From the NCBI RefSeq assembly GCF_932526225.1, contig NC_064034.1:1228001-1288000 (forward strand): DNA of 60,000 nucleotides, written 5' to 3'. Made by a program: the position numbers and the translations under genes. This document shows positions 30,406 to 41,400 of the stretch, piece by piece (the stretch's first letter is position 1; each line of letters starts with the position of its first letter). Below the pieces are notes generated by a model, which searched no databases, was not told the DNA's origin, and saw only the letters and a program-made list of their open reading frames with translations. Source of the stretch: Nematostella vectensis. Taxonomy: Eukaryota; Cnidaria; Anthozoa; Actiniaria; Edwardsiidae.

Positions 30406-31289
30406 GGATAATGGGAGGATGGAGAGAAGGAACGCTCAACATCACCTAAGAATCGCCAATTTTTATTGACCTAGAACAGACTCAACACAGAGTGAGAAGG
30501 ACTTGGAAAGGAGCTCTTTGCTATATCAGAAAAGCCTGACGCTCTTGACAGATGACCAAGACGGCGGATAAATACGGCGAGCACTTGAGGAACAAATCAT
30601 AATAATAATGATTTTGAACGCTCGGGAACTTAACGTGTTAGCGGACGCCCAAAAAATAGCTTTACCAACAAGCGTGCATGTGGCGTCTGGTTATTTGCAG
30701 AACGCTTAAATTATTATCTATCACTCATTTCGTGGCCAAGTTATCCCGACTGCTTTACCAAGCTCGGGTTTTTTAACGAAATAGTCTCTCCTTATGATCA
30801 ATTGCTTGCATTTCACTGTGTATTAGAATGGCTTTCGTGTGCTACTGAGGGTATTTGGCATCTTATTGACTTTCCATGTTTGTGCAAAACGTATACCAAA
30901 CAATTAAAGGTTTATGCCTACTGAAATACGCTAGCGTGTAGGGGCCCTGATCCTCCAGCTCACGGATAATATCAGACAGGTAATGCCTTTATTGCACCCA
31001 TGCCAACACCCTAATTCTTACACCCTTTACACCCAACACATGCCAGGTCAAACACTCCGGCAAATCGTAATTGAATTACTTATCTGAACGTTCAGGTATA
31101 CATTTCCCTTATATTATTGTTTCCCTTAATAATTGCACTGTTGCCTCCCTTAGACACAAATAGCGAGACTGCATCTTATTCTCCCTTAGTACAATGTTGA
31201 TTATTTTGACACAAGCGCGTCGCTATCTCCGCACTAAACATCAGCTTGGTAGAACGTGCACAGTAACAGCATATCGGCAGACTCCTGTC
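30406..31289. other. USP24 3' UTR and intergenic sequence
   Basis: No ORF of note. ATTAAA at 30903-30908 could serve as the USP24 poly(A) signal, 580 bp after the stop; no better signal is seen closer. Confidence 0.4.
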
Positions 31290-31496
31290 TCACTTCTTAC
31301 AGCAGCAAACGCTTGGTTTGCCAAACCTGTCACCTCCAGGCATGAGACCACCCGAGGTCCAAGGGTCTATGTAGCTCTCCCGGCACCATGCGTCTGTATT
31401 ACACTTGTGACCTCGGATCAGCTGCATAAGCTTCGCATTGATGGCTGAGAACGCCACTACCGAGCCACACACGATCGCAAGCTCCATCAGCACCAT
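31290..31496 (-). CDS. Putative single-pass microprotein A (68 aa)
   Basis: ATG at 31496 (a TTG two codons upstream is in frame but not needed), TGA at 31290-31292. The N-terminus MVLMELAIVCGSVVAFSAIN is a membrane helix, followed by KLMQLIRGHK (basic) and a Cys-containing tail ending CCCKK. Glu5 and Gly11 line up without gaps with microproteins B and C nearby. Not recognised as a known family; topology with the tail inside the cell is inferred from the charge rule. The tail differs fully from B and C. A ~37-bp repeat occupies its presumed 5' UTR. Function unknown. Confidence 0.5.
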   Translation of the reverse strand: MVLMELAIVCGSVVAFSAINAKLMQLIRGHKCNTDAWCRESYIDPWTSGGLMPGGDRFGKPSVCCCKK

Positions 31497-31497
31497 G

Positions 31498-31600
31498 GTC
31501 AAGTCTTTCCCTGATATTACAAGCCTTTCGTTGATGCAAGCCTTTCCCTGATATTACAAGCCTTTCGTTGATACAAGCCTTTCCCTGATATTACTAAAAG
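31498..31600. repeat. ~37-bp tandem repeat, ~3 copies
   Basis: CAAGCCTTTCCCTGATATTA followed by CAAGCCTTTCGTTGATG, immediately upstream of microprotein ORF A on its template side. Confidence 0.85.
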
Positions 31601-31675
31601 CGCGATGTCATCTTCGAGCACACCCGCTAACTGATAACATCTACTTTTCGTAAGATTGTAAACAACTCAGGTTTG

Positions 31676-32688
31676 GCGCGCTTCCATGAAAATATGCAAA
31701 TCATTCTGTTATGAAACATGTCTTTTTTCATGAATAAATATATATATGTTATTTACCAGCTGGGAGGTCCGTGGCCGAAGTCAGTATTTTCAAGGCCGAG
31801 GTCACGGTATTTCAAGATACGGACCGACCCTTAGCTGGGAAATAACATATTTATTTTTTTCCTCAAATGGTTTACCAACTTTGTTAACCTTACGGACTTA
31901 GGTTGCACGAGGCGAGGTTTCGCTTATGACTTTCGTCAATGTTTGTGAAGATTTTGTTCGCTCATGATCATTCAATAAACTCCATTTTGTATTTCCACAC
32001 AACGCTTTTAATCCTCCAGAAATACAGAACCTCCACTGAAGACATTTTCTGAGTTATGACCAAGAATTTTGTAAAATAATTTAGTCCAAATTGATACGTT
32101 CTCAACTCGAATTGATCGTAGAAATGTCTTCTTTCACTTTAAATTCTCCACAGAAGATAAGATATATTCCCTAAAGAACTTCTCTTGAATGTGGATACGT
32201 TAAGCTGGTTATGCAGGTAAATTCCTAGAGTGATTTGCCATTTTTCTCCGTAGGAAGAGACCATTTGCCGCCTTTTTTTATCACAAATAAACTTTCAGCA
32301 AACTTGAAATTGTCCCGCGCGTTGCAAAATTATTATGGGGGGAAATTTTCAAAACACGGAGTTTGAAGCCGATTTTCCGTAAAGTCAATGACTCTAGATA
32401 AAATGACAAATGAAATGCCGTTTTAGTGTGAAGATCTGTAACCTCGGGAGTAAAGATCCCGTTTTCTAACTATTTCGAGCTTTGGAGGTGAGCGTTCCGG
32501 TGTCGCGGGGTCCGGATCGTAGGATACCGGACCTCACGAGAGCCAATCAGAGCGCGCGATTTGATGGATACCGGACCCCGGAAAAAATAAATATATGTTA
32601 TTTTTTGTAAGACTGCTTCTATGGCGCACTTCCATGGAAATATGCAAATCATTCTATTTGAAACATGTCTTGTTTCCCATGAATAAAC
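31676..32688. repeat. Direct repeat pair of ~60 bp, ~945 bp apart
   Basis: CTTCCATGAAAATATGCAAA then TCATTCTGTTATGAAACATG at 31681-31720 recurs as CTTCCATGGAAATATGCAAA then TCATTCTATTTGAAACATG at 32629-32667, each followed by a TCTTKTTT..CATGAATAAA stretch. ATAAATATATGTTATTT also occurs at both ends of the segment between them (31736, 32588). Probably two remnants of one transposon family or the ends of one larger element. Confidence 0.65.
31733..31863. mobile_element. Small hairpin element (MITE-like), ~130 bp
   Basis: Left end ATATGTTATTTACCAGCTGG then GAGGTCCG; right end CGGACCGACCCTTAGCTGGG then AAATAACATATTTAT. The ends are inverted copies. Non-coding. Confidence 0.65.
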
Positions 32689-32699
32689 AGAAAAAAAGA

Positions 32700-34128
32700 A
32701 ATGAGGATATCTGTTTTATAATTGTTCTTCAAATGGTCCTTCACCAAAATGATGTACTGTGGGGGTACCGCTCGTGTCCTACTACTGCTATAAAGCTTAA
32801 TTGCTATAAGCGGGTCCTAATGGCATGCTGTCGGCAGCATCTCCTTCAGGGCGCGTTTTTTTCCTTATCATTCTGGAATGGGAATGGTTGGTAGAAAAGG
32901 TTCAGAATGGCATTCGAGTCTATCTGATACATGTAGCAGAATGTGTGGGATGGCCTTCATTCCATTCCGGAATGGAAACACGGGATTAACGAACGCGCAC
33001 TTTTTCTATTCTAATCATTCTTATTCCGGAGTAGTCACGAGTAAAAAAACGCGCCCTTAGTTTACATCAGAGCTGATGATCAAGGTGACGACGATGGAAG
33101 TTGTTGTGGTCCTCGTGAGATTCAGACCTTGGGTAAGAGGTGCAGACCTAGGCGAGTGAGGATTTTGACATTGATGGGTGAAAATAGTCAATATGATGGA
33201 AGTAGTGATTTTTCGCGGCGCCATGAAATCGTGAAAGAAATGCCATTTCCATCAATGTCCGAGCAGGAATAATGTAATAAAAAAAAAAAAAAAGAATGTT
33301 GCATTTTGAATCAATTTTGCTGATATCGTTGACGTCGCAAAGCTCGAAGCCTCTTGCACCCAGGGTACCTCAATGACGGCAAATTCCTAAAAGAGGAAAA
33401 TTGTCTTATCCTTTATGGATCTTTCTAACAGTCTAAAACAAGACGACACAATGTTTAGTTTAATCAAACAAGCGTATACAATCTATTCTAAATTTTGCGC
33501 TCTATATTGCCTGCCATAACTAATCTAAATACATTAATGTAAGTTTTTTTTATTCAAAGGCATTTAGTATTGTACACGCAAGCTAGACTGTAAACATAAC
33601 TGGCAAATTCAACTCAGACCTATTGCCGTGACGCAGTGCCCTCAGTTTCTTCTCTCGCCTGGGCACGACCCCAACCAAGCCATCAACTCGTATGGGCACG
33701 ACCCCAGCCAAGCCATCAACAGAACCAAGCCTTTGGAAGGAATGGGTTCGAGTGGGTCTAGAACACTACTGTAATCTACATCTCACGCATTGCTTTTTTT
33801 AGGCAGCAAAAGAATTCCACACAAAATATGGATTTTAAGTGCTTTAATTTATATGACATATTGGCACGGGATAAAGTCATTCGGATATCGTGTCCATCAG
33901 TTAAGACAAAGTCATTTTCTCTTCTGTTACGCCCAAGTTTGGAGTCATACCAGCTCTTTCGGTGTAGTTAGCACGTATCAATACAAGTGCAAGTTCTGTG
34001 CGCCTATCTCTTCAGGCAATAGTTCAGTGCAGAATACGTAGACTAAGATGCGACTGGATTCGCGTCGTTGATGGGTTCCGTGTATGATACATCTCTTGAC
34101 GAAAGGGTGCATGTTACAAAGCCAGAGC
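32700..34128. other. Intergenic, no supported gene
   Basis: Contains a 30-bp doublet GGGCACGACCCCAACCAAGC at 33662 and 33693 and several short ORFs without domains. I see nothing further. Confidence 0.4.
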
Positions 34129-34287
34129 TCAGTCCTGTTTCTCGTCCGCTTTGTGCACGTACTTGTAATCCTCTTCGCTCTTCATCTTGTCGCCGGAGTC
34201 TTTCACCATCTTCTTGAGCAGCGTTAGGTAAATCATGGACAAAACCATGAGAGAGCCCATTGCAATTCCAGTCTCAAGTACGACCAT
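34129..34287 (-). CDS. Putative single-pass microprotein B (52 aa)
   Basis: ATG at 34287, TGA at 34129-34131. The helix VLETGIAMGSLMVLSMIYLT is followed by LLKKMVKDSGDKMKSEED and a short charged tail ending ADEKQD. Glu5 and Gly11 coincide with microproteins A and C. The GC content and codon use are higher and more gene-like than the flanks, and a TATAAATA box lies 92 bp upstream. No similarity to a named family is recalled. It is too short for usual gene prediction cut-offs. Likely a small type III membrane protein of unknown role. Confidence 0.55.
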   Translation of the reverse strand: MVVLETGIAMGSLMVLSMIYLTLLKKMVKDSGDKMKSEEDYKYVHKADEKQD

Positions 34288-34378
34288 GTTTCGCACGTTA
34301 TCGCACTTGGAAGGACTCGGTTTGTAGTTTGTCTAGCGAGGGGCAGTGGGTTATGAGGCTGTGCGCGTTATGGTTTCG

Positions 34379-34387
34379 TATTTATAG
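34379..34387 (-). promoter_or_regulatory. TATA box of microprotein B
   Basis: Minus-strand CTATAAATAC, 92 bp upstream of the ATG at 34287. That spacing would give a 5' UTR of ~60 bases. Confidence 0.45.
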
Positions 34388-34754
34388 GAAGACGCAAAAA
34401 CAACGTATGTTTACTTCTGTATGAATCTGATTTCGAGACCGCAACTTCTGTAAACTTAATGGCATTCTTTACCACAACCAAAACGTCAGTGTTAACAATA
34501 GAACAAAAACAAGTTTGAACGGGCTGAGCACCGCTACGCAGGGGCTGGGTTTAAAAACAACATTCGTAGAGACTTTCTGAGACGCTACAGCTAAGCGATT
34601 TGGTAATCGTGCAATCGGAATACATTCCATACACTATAACAATATAAATATATATAAAAATACGTGTGGGATAGTGGATGGGATAAAGTTAGCCGAAGAT
34701 ATACATTTTTCACCGCAGGCCTGTTTCGAAAGGAACAAGAGAAAGAAAAGTTCA

Positions 34755-34985
34755 ATCTTGGAATCGGTATGGATATTTTATCCTAGAATAAAATACGAAC
34801 AAAAATTGACATGTATATTTTATCCTAGAATAAAATACGAACAAAAATTGACATGTATATTTTATCCTAGAATAAAATACGAACAAAAATTGACATGTAT
34901 ATTTTATCCTAGAATAAAATACGAACAAAAATTGACATGTATATTTTATCCTAGAATAAAATACGAACAAAAATTGACAAAGTTT
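34755..34985. repeat. 42-bp minisatellite, ~5.5 copies
   Basis: Unit TATTTTATCCTAGAATAAAA followed by TACGAACAAAAATTGACATGTA, nearly identical throughout. 42 is a multiple of three, so both strands show spurious ORFs. Confidence 0.93.
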
Positions 34986-35307
34986 CAAAAATAAACCGCG
35001 AATGCCCTGTAATACCATTTTTTGGAGTACAGGGTTTGGGTTAAAACTTGATGATAGACATTTGATTGTTGATATCCCTATATCTCAGGCTTTCCCCTCC
35101 CTAAGACGTTGTTTATAAGCGATTCTCTACGCTCTATCACTGTTGTTTATTTGACACAAATAACCCGTTCGTGACAGTCAATTTCGCTGGCTTCTACAAC
35201 TGATTAAACATTCATGCTCTACCTGCTATCCTACCTTTGTGTTATCAACATGCAAAAGTGTTGATTTAGAAAAAAATAGGAAAATTCCGAAAAAAAAATA
35301 GATATGT

Positions 35308-35553
35308 ATACACCTATTTCAAAATGCGTTGTCAGCGCAAATGACAAATGGCAATTGCCAAATGGCAGTTTACTGTACAAAATTACCAAGGGACTCCTCA
35401 TATTTCACTGAAAGCAGGAAAATGTGAATAACTCGTGCGATTAGTTTATTCATTACTCTTAGGGGTAATTATACCTACAAGCCGCGATTTTTCTTACAAC
35501 TACCATTTGCTATTCGCCATTTGCACTGACAACGTTAATTGAAATAGGTGTAT
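35308..35553. mobile_element. MITE family copy 1 (246 bp)
   Basis: Inverted ends ATACACCTATTTCAA and TTGAAATAGGTGTAT, with GTTGTCAGYGCAAATG inside each. Internal CAAATGGCA words form further small palindromes. A second copy of the same length lies at 58954-59202. Confidence 0.8.
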
Positions 35554-36371
35554 TTCCTAGTACTAAATCATCAAAATCGTAAGCATTTGACGGGGCGTTT
35601 ACGATCACAAAACCGGTACATTTGATTAGGCTTAGATATTTTTATATTGATAGAATAAATACAAAAAGCCCAAATTGTCGTGTTCGTGAACCAGATGAAT
35701 AAATACAATACACCAGACGAAAATTTGGCATAGTCGATTACCAGTTTTATATTCATAGATGTATACTATAATATATGGCTCCTGGCGGACCGGCGACTCA
35801 GAGTTTCATGCTATGAAGCGATCGTCAGGCTGGTGTTACCTGACAGTTCAACTCCCTTTATAGTTCGTTGCATAGAATTTCATGCTGGCATTTTGTAATT
35901 AACTCGGTTCGTTTATTTAAGAGCGTAGCGTCACGTGCGGTCAGTATCTTGAGCTTCTCGCTTAGGCGAAGATTGTGACGGGCTGCCGTTGTACGCTTAA
36001 GCGCGCTGAATTACCGACCATTTAGAACTTTAATAACAAAAATATAGAAATTAGCGAAAAACACGGATTATAAAAATTTGATTTTAATCTGATCTAGAAA
36101 AATATTTTTGATTATTTTTCAATTAAGAACAAATAACATAGAATTACAATAACCCAATCAAAAAGGACATCAAAATGTTTACAATGATATATGAGCAATA
36201 ACAAACCCCGAATCAGTTCCGTCTTCTTGATGAACCATTCATACTGGGACTTCTGTTGTTTGCGTTTCATGACGATACGATAAGTGTTGGACACGACTAA
36301 GGCCTCAAGGTGGACAAGTTCGCAAGTATTACGCCATTAAACGTCAAGTTCAGTTCGTTCAGTCGTCTCGC
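35554..36371. other. Intergenic, no supported gene
   Basis: Includes AT-rich sequence with short ORFs on the minus strand (35571-35756, 36112-36294) that lack any domain or repeatable context. Nothing else is seen. Confidence 0.4.
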
Positions 36372-36566
36372 TCAGAAATAAGTGACTCCAGTCTCGTCTT
36401 TTCGTCCCTTTGACTGGTATTTCTTGATAGATGGTGGCGTAGCGTCTTTCTTTTTGGGCAGTGCCTTCCTAATCATCCCTGGGCAGGCTTGCTTAGCGAT
36501 AACGTACACGTTAAGGACAGCGAAGCATATGCCGCCGACGAGGAGTATAAGTTCTCCAACAGCCAT
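36372..36566 (-). CDS. Putative single-pass microprotein C (64 aa)
   Basis: ATG at 36566, TGA at 36372-36374. The helix GELILLVGGICFAVLNVYVI is followed by a strongly basic tail (IRKALPKKK, then SIKKYQSKGRKDE). Glu5 and Gly11 match microproteins A and B. A TATATAAG-type box lies ~215 bp upstream. The positive tail predicts the C-terminus in the cytoplasm. No known family is recognised. Confidence 0.55.
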   Translation of the reverse strand: MAVGELILLVGGICFAVLNVYVIAKQACPGMIRKALPKKKDATPPSIKKYQSKGRKDETGVTYF

Positions 36567-36778
36567 AGTTCTTTTCTATAGAATAGGTTTTATTGCAGGG
36601 GAACGCTTCAGAGTCCGCGCAAGTAAAACTGCATCAGTGACTGCGTATATTTCATGTTATTGTTATTCGATACTCGTTTCTACGAGTTTGTACGAAGGAA
36701 AGAAACGTAGGGCGACCCCGGGAACATTAACATTAATTAAAAACCACAGGGGACCCGAACAAAACAGGCTCTCCTTTA

Positions 36779-36788
36779 TCTATATAAG
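36779..36788 (-). promoter_or_regulatory. TATA box of microprotein C
   Basis: Minus-strand CTCTTATATAGATAAAGG context, 213-222 bp upstream of the ATG. A start ~30 bp downstream would give a ~185-base leader. Confidence 0.4.
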
Positions 36789-36799
36789 AGTATAATGCG

Positions 36800-38326
36800 T
36801 TGCTTCTTTAGCTTTTATTCAAAAAGGCGCGCAAGGGTTTTTGGAGATGTATACATGTTTTGTCATGAATTCCGTCTTCATCTGGTTTCGGCCCTTTACG
36901 AGGACACCGCGAAGGGCTTTATCTTCGCAGCACGAGCATGTCGCGACAATCTTGTAATTCATGCAATTATCAGATTTTTTATACGTAAATCCTTATTTCG
37001 AATTCCTCTTTGTTTATGAAATGGATTACAAAATTTCATTTCCATCATTTATCAAATGATCACTGTTATTATAATAATCTGCACTGTTAAATCATTGTTA
37101 TTCTATTTTTGTGGGCGCCCTGTGCCACAGGGGAGGTTGAGAGTGCCACATGTCGCCATGACTAACGTGATGACATGACGGAAAAACCTGAAAAACGCGC
37201 AATTCCAGATAGGGAGAGGACACAATTACTTCTAATAGCTATAGGTTCCTTGTTCTACGGACTGATTATCAAAACACAAATAACGTGAGGCCGAAGTGCA
37301 CATAACTAGATTTTGGCTTTTTAAGATAATTTTTCCTTGATCATCATTGCCCTGTGCATCAGTTCAGGGACGAAAAGCTCAAATTTCAATGACATTTTAC
37401 AAAAAGTCGCATCAATCTAAAAAAAGTCGCACTTGATATTTTGTTTGCTATAAGTTACTAAGTACTCAGAGAAATTCTCCGCCTTATTCGATGTGAAATG
37501 GGCTTATTTGAAGCGTCATGTCATGTTTTTCCGTCATGTCTAACGTGATATAATTGATGTATGGACGTTGTCTTCCACTACCAACAGCTACTATAGCTAT
37601 TGTACACTTCTAGATGTAGTTAAAACCATGAACGGCAATGATTACAGATGTTTTTAATTACAGATGAATTATCGGTATATAACATAATTTTAAAAGTCTT
37701 GAGTCCTGGGGTGTTATGGGTTTCGCCAAGGATTTCCTCCAGTAGCTTATCTCCCAACGGTAGGCAGACACCCGTGTTGTTAATTTGCCCTGTTACTATC
37801 CCCAGGTCGATAATGTCTCGTTACCTCAAACTCGTTACACCAAAAGACGTGATTCTACATATCTCGTCAGCGCTTCACCCTAGGAATAAGATCAGTTGTC
37901 ATCAGTTATAATAGCCGATCATAATGTTATACGATATGTTAGATAGCACCATGGACTTAGAGCCTCTGACATCTCTCAGTTATTGACGTCACCTGGAACC
38001 TGGGGTAGTTGATGGGATACCACATGGAAAAGGGGACTGTCCAGTATGGTTAACCAAATCGCAAAACGCGTATTATTTTCACTGTTTAATTTTCCCTTGC
38101 ACACATTTTTTTTTTTACTGTACAATCATTCAAGCTATTCCGTTTGAGTGAACACTGTTATACCATGGTGGCGAGAGGCCGTTTTTAAAAGGTCTCGAAA
38201 TAAACTATTACGTTAATCCGCTGATACGCTTTTTCGGGCCTCCCTTGGTCACATTCAGGGCCCCACCTAACCTAACCTACCCTCTCCCTCTCCCGTCCCT
38301 CCACCCCTGGATCATGGATCAGTGGC
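36800..38326. other. Intergenic between microprotein C and the MRPS9 3' end; contains an inverted repeat
   Basis: TGACATGACGGAAAAAC near 37172 and its complement GTTTTTCCGTCATGTC near 37528 flank ~340 bp of non-coding sequence, possibly a decayed inverted-repeat transposon. The stretch 38262-38280 has CCTAACCTAACCTACCC in the MRPS9 3' flank. No gene is supported. Confidence 0.45.
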
Positions 38327-38409
38327 TTACCAGGCAAACTTCTTTCTCGCTTTCTTCTGACCGGGCTTTTTCCGTTCAACGACTCTGGTATCTCTAATGA
38401 GAAGACCGG
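38327..38409 (-). CDS. MRPS9: MRPS9 terminal exon
   Basis: Encodes GLLIRDTRVVERKKPGQKKA, then RKKFAW and TAA (38327-38329). The basic C-terminal tail is the part of S9 proteins that reaches the tRNA site; ending in an aromatic after KKF is unusual compared with bacterial S9 (KR end) but close to human FTWKKR. A 3.85-kb intron, almost all minisatellite, separates it from the preceding exon. Confidence 0.95.
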
Positions 38410-41400
38410 CTATAAAAATGAATAGAGATTCTATCAGGAACTTAATAGTCACCAAGCACTTGCAGAGAGCAGTAGAGTCTAGAGTAAGTCCCACAGAGAT
38501 CCCACCAGCAACCTATTAGTGACCAAGCACTTGCAAAGAGCAGTAGAGTAAGTCCCACAGAGATCCCACCAGCAACCTATTAGTGACCAAGCACTTGCAA
38601 AGAGCAGTAGAGTCTAGTGTAAGTCCCACAGAGATCCCACCAGCAACCTATTAGTGACCAAGCAATTGCAGAGAGCAGTAGAGTATAGAGTAAGTCCCAC
38701 AGAGATCCCACCAGCAACCTATTAGTGACCAAGCACTTGCAAAGAGCAGTAGAGTAAGTCCCACAGAGATCCCACCAGCAACCTATTAGTGACCAAGCAC
38801 TTGCAAAGAGCAGTAGAGTCTAGAGTAAGTCCCACAGAGATTCCACCAGCAACCTATTAGTGACCAAGCACTTGCAAAGAGCAGTAGAGTCTAGAGTAAG
38901 TCCCACAGAGATCCCACCAGCAACCTATTAGTCACCAAGCACTTGCAAAGAGCAGTAGAGTCTAGAGTAAGTCCCACAGAGATCCCACCAGCAACCTATT
39001 AGTGACCAAGCACTTGCAGAGAGCAGTAGAGTCTAGAGTAAGTCCCACAGAGATCCCACCAGCAACCTATTAGTGACCAAGCACTTGCAAAGAGCAGTAG
39101 AGTCTAGAGTAAGTCCCACAGAGATCCCACCAGCAACCTATTAGTCACCAAGCACTTGCAAAGAGCAGTAGAGTCTAGAGTAAGTCCCACAGAGATCCCA
39201 CCAGCAACCTATTAGTGACCAAGCACTTGCAGAGAGCAGTAGAGTCTAGAGTAAGTCCCACATAGATCCCACCAGCAACCTATTAGTGACCAAGCACTTG
39301 CAAAGAGCAGTAGAGTAAGTCCCACAGAGATCCCACCAGCAACCTATTAGTGACCAAGCACTTGCAAAGAGCAGTAGAGTCTAGAGTAAGTCCCACAGAG
39401 ATCCCACCAGCAACCTATTAGTCACCAAGCACTTGCAAAGAGCAGTAGAGTCTAGAGTAAGTCCCACAGAGATCCCACCAGCAACCTATTAGTGACCAAG
39501 CACTTGCAGAGAGCAGTAGAGTCTAGAGTAAGTCCCACAGAGATCCCACCAGCAACCTATTAGTGACCAAGCACTTGCAAAGAGCAGTAGAGTAAGTCCC
39601 ACAGAGATCCCACCAGCAACCTATTAGTGACCAAGCACTTGCAAAGAGCAGTAGAGTCTAGTGTAAGTCCCACAGAGATCCCACCAGCAACCTATTAGTG
39701 ACCAAGCACTTGCAGAGAGCAGTAGAGTATAGAGTAAGTCCCACAGAGATCCCACCAGCAACCTATTAGTGACCAAGCACTTGCAAAGAGCAGTAGAGTC
39801 TACAGTAAGTCACACAGAGATCCCACCAGCAACCTATTAGTGACCAAGCACTTGCAGAGAGCAGTAGAGTCTAGAGTAAGTCCCACAGAGATCCCACCAG
39901 CAACCTATTAGTGACCAAGCACTTGCAAAGAGCAGTAGAGTCTAGTGTAAGTCCCACAGAGATCCCACCAGCAACCTATTAGTGACCAAGCACTTGCAGA
40001 GAGCAGTAGAGTCTAGAGTAAGTCCCACAGAGATTCCACCAGCAACCTATTAGTGACCAAGCACTTGCAAAGAGCAGTAGAGTCTAGAGTAAGTCCCACA
40101 GAGATTCCACCAGCAACCTATTAGTGACCAAGCACTTGCAAAGAGCAGTAGAGTAAGTCCCACAGAGATCCCACCAGCAACCTATTAGTGACCAAGCACT
40201 TGCAAAGAGCAGTAGAGTAAGTCCCACAGAGATCCCACCAGCAACCTATTAGTGACCAAGCACTTGCAAAGAGCAGTAGAGTAAGTCCCACAGAGATCCC
40301 ACCAGCAACCTATTAGTGACCAAGCACTTGCAGAGAGCAGTAGAGTCTACAGTAAGACCCACAGAGATCCCACCAGCAACCTATTAGTGACCAAGCACTT
40401 GCAAAGAGCAGTAGAGTAAGTCCCACAGAGATCCCACCAGCAACCTATTAGTCACCAAGCACTTGCAAAGAGCAGTAGAGTAAGTCCCACAGAGATCCCA
40501 CCAGCAACCTATTAGTGACCAAGCACTTGCAGAGAGCAGTAGAGTCTAGAGTAAGTCACACAGAGATCCCACCAGCAACCTATTAGTCACCAAGCACTTG
40601 CAAAGAGCAGTAGAGTCTAGTGTAAGTCCCACAGAGATTCCACCAGCAACCTATTAGTGACCAAGCACTTGCAAAGAGCAGTAGAGTAAGTCCCACAGAG
40701 ATCCCACCAGCAACCTATTAGTGACCAAGCACTTGCAGAGAGCAGTAGAGTCTAGAGAAAGTCACACAGAGATCCCACCAGCAACCTATTAGTCACCAAG
40801 CACTTGCAAAGAGCAGTAGAGTCTAGTGTAAGTCCCACAGAGATTCCACCAGCAACCTATTAGTGACCAAGCACTTGCAAAGAGCAGTAGAGTAAGTCCC
40901 ACAGAGATCCCACCAGCAACCTATTAGTGACCAAGCACTTGCAAAGAGCAGTAGAGTCTAGTGTAAGTCCCACAGAGATCCCACCAGCAACCTATTAGTG
41001 ACCAAGCACTTGCAAAGAGCAGTAGAGTAAGTCCCACAGAGATCCCACCAGCAACCTATTAGTGACCAAGCACTTGCAAAGAGCAGTAGAGTAAGTCCCA
41101 CAGAGATCCCACCAGCAACCTATTAGTCACCAAGCACTTGCAAAGAGCAGTAGAGTAAGTCCCACAGAGATCCCACCAGCAACCTATTAGTGACCAAGCA
41201 CTTGCAGAGAGCAGTAGAGTCTAGAGTAAGTCCCACAGAGATCCCACCAGCAACCTATTAGTGACTTGCAGAGAGCAGTAGAGTCTACAGTAAGTCCCAC
41301 AGAGATCCCACCAGCAACCTATTAGTGACCAAGCACTTGCAAAGAGCAGTAGAGTCTAGAGTAAGTCCCACAGAGATCCCACCAGCAACCTATTAGTGAC

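Noticed and set aside
33057-33224. 55-codon minus-strand ORF as a fourth microprotein
   Set aside because: No Glu5/Gly11 pattern, no clear membrane helix, Thr/Pro-rich composition and no promoter signal.
38262-38280. Telomere-like CCTAACCTAACC
   Set aside because: Only two to three units in a gene 3' flank; not an array.
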